A DNA stretch of 43,212 bases. Origin: CAKSQF01 sp051868045. GTDB lineage: Bacteria > Bacillota > Clostridia > Oscillospirales > CAG-272. The position numbers and the translations under genes were made by a program. Below the pieces are notes generated by a model. That model did not search any database. It was not told where the DNA came from and worked only from the letters and a program-made list of their open reading frames with translations. Where the stretch lies: the NCBI GenBank assembly GCA_051868045.1, contig JBJDZN010000012.1, positions 1-43,212 on the forward strand, in the 5' to 3' direction. This document shows positions 32,825-38,784 of this stretch, one piece after another (positions within the stretch are counted from its first letter, which is position 1; every line of letters begins with the position of its first letter).

Positions 32825-32834
32825 TTCATCAGTC

Positions 32835-32909
32835 TGGTGACCCGTACGGGAATCGAACCCATGTTTTCGCCGTGAGAGGGCGACGTCTTAACCGCTTGAC
32901 CAACAGGCC
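32835..32909 (-). tRNA. tRNA-Glu (anticodon CTC), CCA encoded
   Basis: The reverse complement starts GGCCTGTTGGTCAAG and ends ACGGGTCACCA. The acceptor stem is GGCCTGT/ACGGGTC with G-T pairs; the anticodon loop CTCTCAC gives CTC, reading GAG; the T-arm has GGTTCGATTCC. A promoter and a terminator frame it closely. Confidence 0.97.
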
Positions 32910-32932
32910 TTATTGCTCCCGACTGCTTTTGT

Positions 32933-32961
32933 ATTATAGCACACCGATTTTGAAAATTCAA
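32933..32961 (-). promoter_or_regulatory. Promoter of tRNA-Glu
   Basis: The minus strand shows TTGAAT (32956-32961), 17 bases, TATAAT (32933-32938) with extended TGC. The -35 is inside the left arm of the inverted repeat 32956-33008. Confidence 0.85.
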
Positions 32962-33008
32962 TTGGCAAAATGCACAAATTTATGTTTGCGCATTTGTGCC
33001 AATTGAAT
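32956..33008. repeat. Long inverted repeat overlapping the tRNA-Glu promoter
   Basis: ATTCAATTGGCA (32956-32967) pairs perfectly with TGCCAATTGAAT (32997-33008), and AAATGC/GCATTT extends the stem past a one-base bulge, giving about 18 pairs. It lies 87 bases beyond the vanY stop and is followed by TTTTC on the minus strand, so it may be the vanY terminator, though the U-tract is short. No gene is seen in the remaining 33009-33094. Confidence 0.65.
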
Positions 33009-33094
33009 AATTCTTATTTTTTCAAATTCAATTTATGCTTTCTTGTGTCGGATTTTGTTTAAAGTTCTCGTAAAATCTATGAAAAAAACAATAC

Positions 33095-34246
33095 TCAATC
33101 CTCGAAATAGCCGATCTCATTCAGATACTCAACATATTCCTCAAGACAGAGATTCATCTCATACATCCGTGTGGCGTGTTCTCTGCCCACATAACGAAAA
33201 TGCCAGGGTTCGTAGATGATTCCGGTCACATCCTCCTTATCCGCCGGAAAACGGAGAACAAAGCCGAATTTATAGGAATTTTCGGCAAGCCAGATTCCTG
33301 CCTCAGTCTTTCCGAAATCCTGAATCAGGTACAGATACTCGGACGGCAGGCTGGACTGAATAATATCCACAGCCAGTCCGGTCTGATGATCACTGGTGCC
33401 GGGACGGCAGGAATAGGTTGCCACATTGGCTTCCTTTTCAGCAGTCGTTATGTCCAGCGAAATGGTTGCGGTCTTGCCGCAGACGGGACAGGTTTTATCC
33501 TTTCCTACCCATTCAACCTCGCATTCTTCGCAGTACCAACGTCCGGTTGCGCTGACATTTTTGTTGAAAAGGGAGTTCTGATAAGAATAGGTCCGGTAGG
33601 CACTGGTGGCATACAGATTTTTAACTCCCTCCGCCTTTGCCTCAATGAACATTGCCGTCAAAGCCTGTAAAGCCGTCTCATTGAGTTGGAAAGACCGATA
33701 ACTATGTTTATATGCCGTGATGGTATCGGACGAAATCAGGTCGCTCAGGGCAGGAATCCGGAGTTCTGCATCTTTTTCGATGGGATTATCGGCATTGACC
33801 AGAAGCAGATAAGCATCATCCCAGTCGTCCCCGGTGGGATTCATATACTTCTCATATTCGGACAGATCGGCAACAAACCCCATCGGATTGTCAGTCGCGG
33901 GAGGTGCGGTCGTTGTCACGGTGGTTTCAACCGGCTTTTCGGTGGTAACCGGTGCCGTTGTGGTAACCGGTTCTGTCGTTACAGGTACGGGAACGGTCTG
34001 CGTGATCTCAGGGGTTGTTTGAATCCCGGTCGTGACAGGCTTGTCCGTTTCCGGCGCAGTCGACTGAGACAAAGCAGGTTCCTCAGTGGTGGGAACCGTC
34101 GTTTTGTCTCCCGTTACTATATCCGATACGGTAGGAATGGGATCATTGCCTGCTATCGCCTGTGTAAATGCCGTAATTGCGACGATGGTTGCTGTCAGGA
34201 TAACCAAAATCAATCCACCCAGCAATGCTATTTTTTTCATTTTCAT
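33095..34246 (-). CDS. VanY-type D-Ala-D-Ala carboxypeptidase with inserted zinc ribbon
   Basis: An exported M15B peptidase that trims the terminal D-Ala from cell-wall stem peptides. 383 residues: N-terminal membrane anchor (about 5-30), a Thr/Pro-rich spacer (about 36-120; repeated TTEP and TTTAP), then the catalytic domain. Zn ligands are His287 and Asp294 (SDHQTGLAVD) and His349 (EPWHFRYVG), with Glu346 as base; SAYRTY (215-220) is the usual start of the fold. Between SAYRTY and the HxxGxAxD motif lies an extra CX2C-X10-CX2C block (Cys239, 242, 253, 256), which looks like a zinc ribbon and is unusual for this family. GGAGG is eight bases before ATG. No vanH/A/X genes are near, so this is not a vancomycin cluster. 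Confidence 0.92.
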   Translation of the reverse strand: MKMKKIALLGGLILVILTATIVAITAFTQAIAGNDPIPTVSDIVTGDKTTVPTTEEPALSQSTAPETDKPVTTGIQTTPEITQTVPVPVTTEPVTTTAPVTTEKPVETTVTTTAPPATDNPMGFVADLSEYEKYMNPTGDDWDDAYLLLVNADNPIEKDAELRIPALSDLISSDTITAYKHSYRSFQLNETALQALTAMFIEAKAEGVKNLYATSAYRTYSYQNSLFNKNVSATGRWYCEECEVEWVGKDKTCPVCGKTATISLDITTAEKEANVATYSCRPGTSDHQTGLAVDIIQSSLPSEYLYLIQDFGKTEAGIWLAENSYKFGFVLRFPADKEDVTGIIYEPWHFRYVGREHATRMYEMNLCLEEYVEYLNEIGYFED

Positions 34247-34342
34247 TTTCTTTGCCTCCTTGCCGCCACCTGCGGCTTGTTCAAAAGGGTTTTGCTTTTT
34301 TCGATGAACGGTCCGTCAACAGTCAGGACGATAACATTCATA

Positions 34343-34370
34343 ATTGTATTTTATGTATTTTGTACTGTAA
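34343..34370 (-). promoter_or_regulatory. Possible promoter of the vanY-type gene
   Basis: The minus strand shows TTACAG (34365-34370), 16 bases, TACAAT (34343-34348), just past the stop of the upstream gene. Confidence 0.45.
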
Positions 34371-34374
34371 GATT

Positions 34375-34992
34375 CTATTCGTCCGGTACACTTTCGGGAT
34401 CAATCGGTTCGCACACCTCCGACTGATGCAGAGTCAGTGCATACCGACCTTCAGAATTCAGGGAAACAACGATCAGGTGATCGTCTTCCTCGTCCTGTTC
34501 GATACTGATTCCGTCAAAATAGGCATCCACAAAGGAGCATGGCAGATACAGCGAACCGTCATCCGACTGGAACGAAGGAGCAGAAAGAGAGACCGGCTGT
34601 CCGCCGACAATCACGGAGGTTGTCCCGATGTTTACAATCAGATAATCGCCATTTTCATTGCGCAGGAGATAGCGAAGCTGATCGTAATCGCCTGACACCG
34701 AAAAAGCGCAGACCTCTGCCAGATAGCTGAAATCCACATAAAACTGTCCGTCTTCGCAGATAAACTCCTGACTGTAGGTGAATTTCTTTTTACCGGTAGT
34801 GCTGACCTCTTCAGAGCCGATTCTGTAAACATAACTCTTTTCAAACAGTTTTGTCAGGGATGCAAACCGCAGATTCAGATAGAATCCGGCAAAAAAAATT
34901 CCAAGAAACAGTATCGTGAGAATCAGGACGGAGAGAAGGAACACCGTCATACGTCTGCGTCTGATCCGACGACGTTTTTGCTTTTGATCCAT
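34375..34992 (-). CDS. Membrane-anchored extracytoplasmic protein, unknown function
   Basis: 205 residues: a very basic N-terminus (MDQKQKRRRIRRRR), one membrane helix (about 15-39), then about 165 residues predicted outside the membrane, rich in beta strands and acidic at the end. Blocks such as FYVDFSYLAEVC and GSLYLPCSFVDAYFDG recall the stalk domains (CuAO_N-like) found in clostridial surface proteins; this is a weak resemblance. Two ATGs are possible: AAGGAAGG abuts the first (35001) but lies nine bases before the second (34992), which I chose. A perfect promoter drives it. The vanY-type gene follows after 128 bases. Confidence 0.75.
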   Translation of the reverse strand: MDQKQKRRRIRRRRMTVFLLSVLILTILFLGIFFAGFYLNLRFASLTKLFEKSYVYRIGSEEVSTTGKKKFTYSQEFICEDGQFYVDFSYLAEVCAFSVSGDYDQLRYLLRNENGDYLIVNIGTTSVIVGGQPVSLSAPSFQSDDGSLYLPCSFVDAYFDGISIEQDEEDDHLIVVSLNSEGRYALTLHQSEVCEPIDPESVPDE

Positions 34993-35068
34993 TTGATCCA
35001 TCCTTCCTTTGCAAATTCTTTTCCGAATCCATTCCGATCATCCGGAGCAGTGTAGTCCTGCAGGAGTT

Positions 35069-35097
35069 ATTATAGCAAGATTCGGTGCCTATGTCAA
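35069..35097 (-). promoter_or_regulatory. Consensus promoter of the gene at 34375-34992
   Basis: The minus strand shows TTGACA (35092-35097), 17 bases, TATAAT (35069-35074) with extended TGC. The A/T tract 35098-35130 between this and the divergent infC promoter may be an UP element for both. Confidence 0.93.
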
Positions 35098-35134
35098 GTT
35101 CTTTTAAAAAAATAAAAAAATTTTACAAACCCCC

Positions 35135-35163
35135 TTGACAAATCCCGTAAAGTGTGGTAGAAT
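35135..35163 (+). promoter_or_regulatory. Promoter of infC-rpmI-rplT
   Basis: TTGACA (35135-35140), 17 bases, TAGAAT (35158-35163), preceded by TGTGG. Confidence 0.92.
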
Positions 35164-35314
35164 AGGCAGGTCAAAAGAAGTAGAACCAATTTCCGTTCTC
35201 ACCGTCCGACAGTTGCCTGTACGGTTAATACTTGAAGCGTTTTTCCTGCATTGGGCAGGTGTGTCGCTTACGGTGTTTGCGGAGAGGGTTCTCCGCATTT
35301 CTTATTTTTATTTT
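35164..35314 (+). promoter_or_regulatory. infC leader, L20-leader type attenuator
   Basis: About 160 bases of structured leader: AGAAC/GTTCT (35182-35199), ACCGT/ACGGT with inner CAG/CTG (35201-35225), AAGCG/CGCTT (35235-35269) enclosing CCTGC/GCAGG (35245-35259), and last a perfect terminator hairpin TGCGGAGA/TCTCCGCA (35278-35297) followed by TTTCTTATTTTTATTTT. Established knowledge: in Bacillus the infC-rpmI-rplT operon is controlled by L20 binding a leader RNA and causing early termination. The same logic is inferred here; a model search was not possible. Confidence 0.78.
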
Positions 35315-35327
35315 GGAGGTGTTTGCA

Positions 35328-35882
35328 ATAGGAAACACGAATGAAAAAGAGCATTTGATCAATGAAGAGATTCAGAAATCGGGCATTTCCCTTTCGAAAC
35401 AGGTCCGTGTCATCGGTCCCGAGGGTGAGCAGATGGGTGTCTATTCACTGGCAAATGCACTGAACGCCGCATATGATAAGGGGCTTGACCTCGTTCTGAT
35501 TGCACCGAACGGCGAAATGCCCGTTGTCAAGATCATGGACTATGGTAAATTTCGTTTTGACCGTGACAAGCGCAAGAAGGAAGCTAAGAAGAATCAGCAG
35601 AAGGTATCCGTCAAGGAGGTTCAGCTTTCCTGTCAGATTGATGTCAATGACTTCAATGTCAAAGTGAACAATGCCAAGCGGTTCTTAAAGAACGGAGACA
35701 AGGTCAAGGTTCTGGTGGTATTCCGCGGTAGGCAGATGTCGCACCAGGATATGGGTCGTGACCTTCTGACCAAGTTTGCCGCCGATGTTTCCGAGTTCGG
35801 AAGCGTCGATAAGCCTCCCGTTATGGAAGGGCGTTCCATGTCGATGTTGATTACCCCTATCAAGCAGACAACAGCAAAATAA
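35328..35882 (+). CDS. infC: Translation initiation factor IF-3, AUA start
   Basis: Binds the 30S subunit, blocks 50S joining and checks start codons. 184 residues: N-domain (INEEIQKSGISLSKQVRVIGPEG), linker helix rich in Lys (FRFDRDKRKKEAKK), C-domain ending in the MLITPIK block. No ATG fits: the frame is open upstream, but GGAGGTG (35315-35321) sits seven bases before ATA (35328). infC is known for non-AUG starts (AUU in E. coli) that let IF3 limit its own synthesis, so ATA is my choice. A GTG at 35319 is inside the SD and unlikely. First gene of infC-rpmI-rplT. Confidence 0.95.
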   Translation: MGNTNEKEHLINEEIQKSGISLSKQVRVIGPEGEQMGVYSLANALNAAYDKGLDLVLIAPNGEMPVVKIMDYGKFRFDRDKRKKEAKKNQQKVSVKEVQLSCQIDVNDFNVKVNNAKRFLKNGDKVKVLVVFRGRQMSHQDMGRDLLTKFAADVSEFGSVDKPPVMEGRSMSMLITPIKQTTAK

Positions 35883-35919
35883 TAACGATTTTTCCGAAAA
35901 GTGAAAGGAGATCCTAGCT

Positions 35920-36114
35920 ATGCCTAAGATGAAAACACACAGCGCATCCGCAAAGAGATTTGATGTAACCAAGACCGGTAAGGTGAAGATGAACCATTCT
36001 CATCACCGCCACAATCTGGGTCTCAAGACTCAGAAGCGCAAGAGAGCACTCCGCACCGGTGCATACCTGAGCAGCTGCTTTGAGTCCACCGTCAAGAGCA
36101 TGATTCAGAAGTAA
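35920..36114 (+). CDS. rpmI: 50S ribosomal protein bL35
   Basis: 64 residues, starting MPKMKTHSASAKRFDVTKTG, highly basic, with the conserved HNLGLKTQKRKRALR region. AAAGGAG precedes ATG. Second gene of the infC operon; 37 bases after infC and 38 before rplT. Confidence 0.98.
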   Translation: MPKMKTHSASAKRFDVTKTGKVKMNHSHHRHNLGLKTQKRKRALRTGAYLSSCFESTVKSMIQK

Positions 36115-36152
36115 GATTACACAAATTCAGTTGATAACAGGAGGATACGAAA

Positions 36153-36506
36153 ATGGCAAGAGTTAAAGGCGCCATGATGACGCGTAAGAGAAGAAAGAAG
36201 ATTCTGAAGGCCGCAAAGGGCTATTGGGGCAGCAAATCCAAGCACTTCAAGATGGCAAAGCAGGCCGTCATGAAGAGCGGCAACTACGCATATGTCGGCA
36301 GAAAGCAGAAGAAGAGAGAGTTCCGTTCTCTTTGGATTACCAGAATTTCCGCACAGGCAAAGGTTTGCGGAATCAACTACAGCACGCTTATGCACGGACT
36401 GAAGGTTGCCGGTGTTGACCTGAACAGAAAGATGCTGGCAGAACTGGCAGTCAGCGATAAGGAAGCATTTGCCGCAATTGTTGAAAAGGCAAAGGCTGCT
36501 CTATAA
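36153..36506 (+). CDS. rplT: 50S ribosomal protein bL20
   Basis: 117 residues, with the long basic N-terminal extension (RKRRKKILKAAKGYWGSKSK) and the RNA-binding C-domain (YSTLMHGLKVAGVDLNRKML). In Bacillus it represses its own operon by binding the leader; the leader upstream of infC has the expected parts. AGGAGG precedes ATG. Confidence 0.98.
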   Translation: MARVKGAMMTRKRRKKILKAAKGYWGSKSKHFKMAKQAVMKSGNYAYVGRKQKKREFRSLWITRISAQAKVCGINYSTLMHGLKVAGVDLNRKMLAELAVSDKEAFAAIVEKAKAAL

Positions 36507-36514
36507 TTTCTCAC

Positions 36515-36540
36515 AAAAACCCGCGTGTGCGGGTTTTTGT
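36515..36540 (+). terminator. Terminator of infC-rpmI-rplT
   Basis: AAAAACCCGC pairs perfectly with GCGGGTTTTT around GTGT and ends in TTTTTGTTG. Confidence 0.95.
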
Positions 36541-36577
36541 TGTTGCATAAGTCAAACGAAGGGAGGCGCACACTGCC

Positions 36578-37396
36578 GTGGAGATCATCACATCCAGAAA
36601 CAACCGGAAAATGGTTGAACTTGCCAAGCTGAAAAGCAAAAAATGCCGTGACGAGAGCGGTTTGTTCTTTTTCGAAGGGATCAAACTCTTCCGGGAAGCC
36701 ATCACATTCGGGGTTCCCCTTGCTGAGGTAATCTTCTCGGAGTCTTGTGCTGATCTGGCAAATGAACTGCCAAAGGGAGTGGACTACGCCATTGTCAGTT
36801 CTTCCGTTTACGAAAAATTAACAGATGAAAACTCGCCTCAAGGGGTATTTTGTGTGGCAAAGCATCTTGACAACCTGCATAAATCTGCTACAATATATGA
36901 AGGAAGCGATCACACCCCTTCCCTTCTGCTGGAAGGCATCCGGGATCCCGGCAATCTGGGGACCATCCTGCGTACTGCCTATGCCTTCGGAATCGACCGT
37001 CTGATTCTGTCGCAGGACTGCGCCGATCTGTACAACGCCAAAACCATTCGGGCAGCAATGGGTGCCGTCTTCCGCCAGAAAACGGTCCGTGTGTCTGACT
37101 GCATCCAAACCGTCCGGACCATGCAAGACAATGGAATTCCGGTATACGCAGCCGTTCTGAAGGAGAATTCCAAAGACGTGCGTCAGATTACCTATGACTC
37201 GCCGGTCTGCTTTGCCGTGGGAAACGAGGGTCACGGGCTGAGCGATGACCTGATCGGGGCATGTCAGGGGAGCGTCATGATTCCGATGATGCCCGGTTGC
37301 GAGTCGCTGAATGCGGCAGTCGCATCCACCGTACTCATGTGGGAAATGGTCAGAAACGGCGGGGACCGTTTCGGTCAAAGGCAGTGCAAAAGATAA
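36578..37396 (+). CDS. TrmH/SpoU family RNA 2'-O-methyltransferase
   Basis: A SPOUT methyltransferase for rRNA or tRNA ribose. 272 residues: N-terminal substrate-binding domain (about 1-100; LKSKKCRDESGLFFFEGIKL), then the knotted SAM domain with motif 1 LLLEGIRDPGNLGTILRTA, motif 2 FAVGNEGHGLSDDL, and motif 3 VMIPMMPGCESLNAAVASTVLMWEM (given here as the block from about 235 to 259, in parts: VMIPMMPGCESLN and AAVASTVLMWEM). Start is GTG with GGGAGG 12 bases upstream. The exact target cannot be read from the sequence. Genes of this group often follow rplT in Firmicutes. Confidence 0.93.
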   Translation: MEIITSRNNRKMVELAKLKSKKCRDESGLFFFEGIKLFREAITFGVPLAEVIFSESCADLANELPKGVDYAIVSSSVYEKLTDENSPQGVFCVAKHLDNLHKSATIYEGSDHTPSLLLEGIRDPGNLGTILRTAYAFGIDRLILSQDCADLYNAKTIRAAMGAVFRQKTVRVSDCIQTVRTMQDNGIPVYAAVLKENSKDVRQITYDSPVCFAVGNEGHGLSDDLIGACQGSVMIPMMPGCESLNAAVASTVLMWEMVRNGGDRFGQRQCKR

Positions 37397-37450
37397 CGAT
37401 TAAAGCAATAAAGGAAGTCTAAAATACCCCGGAAAGGTTGGGAAAGAACG

Positions 37451-38716
37451 ATGATTGATGTGAAATACTGGGTTTGGCTCAGTCTTTGTGTACAGCCGGG
37501 ATCAAAGGTCGGAGATCAGCTTCTTCTTGCCTACTCTGCCGATGCAATGAAAATATATGAAGCGGACGAAGAGTCCCTTCGGTCGGTTGAGGGTCTGGAT
37601 CCCAAATCCATTCCGGTACTTCTGGATAAAAATCTGGATGATAGCGAAAAAATCATCGAATACTGCGTGGTAAATAACATCGGTATTCTTCCCTACGACA
37701 GTCCTCACTATCCCTCCCGACTGCGCAGAATCGAACGTGCGCCACTTCTGCTCTACTACCGGGGCAGGCTCATAGATTTCGATGATCAGGTGGAAATTGC
37801 TACCGTCGGAACCCGAAAATATACCGAATACGGTCGCCGTGAAGCCTACCGCATCAGCCGGGACATGGCACTGGGCGGTGCTGTCATCGTCAGCGGAATG
37901 GCAAGAGGAATTGACGGCTTCTGCCATCGTGGGGCTTTGGATGTGGGTGCCCACACTATTGCCGTACTGGGATGCGGAATCAACAAGGTCTATCCGCCCG
38001 AGCACGACAAGCTCATGAATGAAATCATCGAACACGGCACTGTCTTTTCCGAATACCGTCCCTTTACCGATCCCATCGGATCCAATTTTCCTATCCGAAA
38101 CCGAATCATAAGCGGTCTTTCTTTGGGTACGCTGGTCATTGAAGCCGATTTGAAAAGCGGAGCTATGATCACCGCCAGATATGCTCTGAAACAGGGAAGA
38201 GATATTTTTGCCCTTCCCGGCAAGGTCGGTGATGCCAACAGTCAGGGCACCAATGAGCTGATTCAAAAGGGCGCAAAGATGGTTCAGGGAGCTGAAGACA
38301 TTCTGGGAGAGTACGAATTTTTCTATCCGCACCGTATTTCCATTGACAAATTGCCGAAATTCTCCCGCTTCCACTTGAATTCCATCCGTAAAAAGAGGGA
38401 CGAGCAACGCAAAGCCGAAAAACAGGCAGTTGAAAAAGTTCCCGACACTCCGAAAAAGACCACCAACACCGCGTTGGTCATACCCACTCAAGAAACCGAC
38501 GAGAAAGCGGAAGTTCTGTCCGACTATTCCTCCTTCAATCTCAGCGGGGATCAGCAGGCGGTTCTGGATGCCATCCCCCGTGAAGGCTCTGTCTCGCCGG
38601 ACAGCCTGGCAACGGACCGACTGCCCGTATCCCGCATTCTCAGTGCGCTGACGGTACTGGAAATCAAGGGACTGGTTCAGAAGGTCCCGGGCAACAAATT
38701 CGTCAGACTGAAATAA
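37451..38716 (+). CDS. dprA: DNA-processing protein DprA
   Basis: Loads RecA on incoming single-stranded DNA in transformation. 421 residues: N-terminal SAM-like domain, Rossmann fold with VGTRKYTEYGRR, SGMARGIDGFCHRGAL, VLGCGINKVYPPEH and NFPIRNRIISGLS, and, after a charged linker (about 300-355), a C-terminal winged helix (about 358-421). Its presence does not prove natural competence; dprA is widespread in non-competent Firmicutes. It sits in the usual dprA-topA-trmFO order. Confidence 0.96.
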   Translation: MIDVKYWVWLSLCVQPGSKVGDQLLLAYSADAMKIYEADEESLRSVEGLDPKSIPVLLDKNLDDSEKIIEYCVVNNIGILPYDSPHYPSRLRRIERAPLLLYYRGRLIDFDDQVEIATVGTRKYTEYGRREAYRISRDMALGGAVIVSGMARGIDGFCHRGALDVGAHTIAVLGCGINKVYPPEHDKLMNEIIEHGTVFSEYRPFTDPIGSNFPIRNRIISGLSLGTLVIEADLKSGAMITARYALKQGRDIFALPGKVGDANSQGTNELIQKGAKMVQGAEDILGEYEFFYPHRISIDKLPKFSRFHLNSIRKKRDEQRKAEKQAVEKVPDTPKKTTNTALVIPTQETDEKAEVLSDYSSFNLSGDQQAVLDAIPREGSVSPDSLATDRLPVSRILSALTVLEIKGLVQKVPGNKFVRLK

Positions 38717-38784
38717 TTGCGGAAACACTCCATTTTTTCTTTATCCGTTATAAATCTTCGACAAAGTTAGAGAGGTTCATCACA

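Noticed and set aside
32704..32961. N-terminal extension of the phosphofructokinase frame
   Set aside because: The 86 extra codons translate the tRNA-Glu gene and its terminator; the real ATG at 32703 has its own RBS.
33095..34246. Part of a vancomycin resistance cluster
   Set aside because: No vanH, vanA/B ligase, vanX or VanRS genes; the VanY-type domain alone is a common cell-wall enzyme.
38430..38545. Charged linker in DprA as a possible frameshift or insertion
   Set aside because: The frame is continuous and the winged-helix domain follows; such linkers vary in length in this family.
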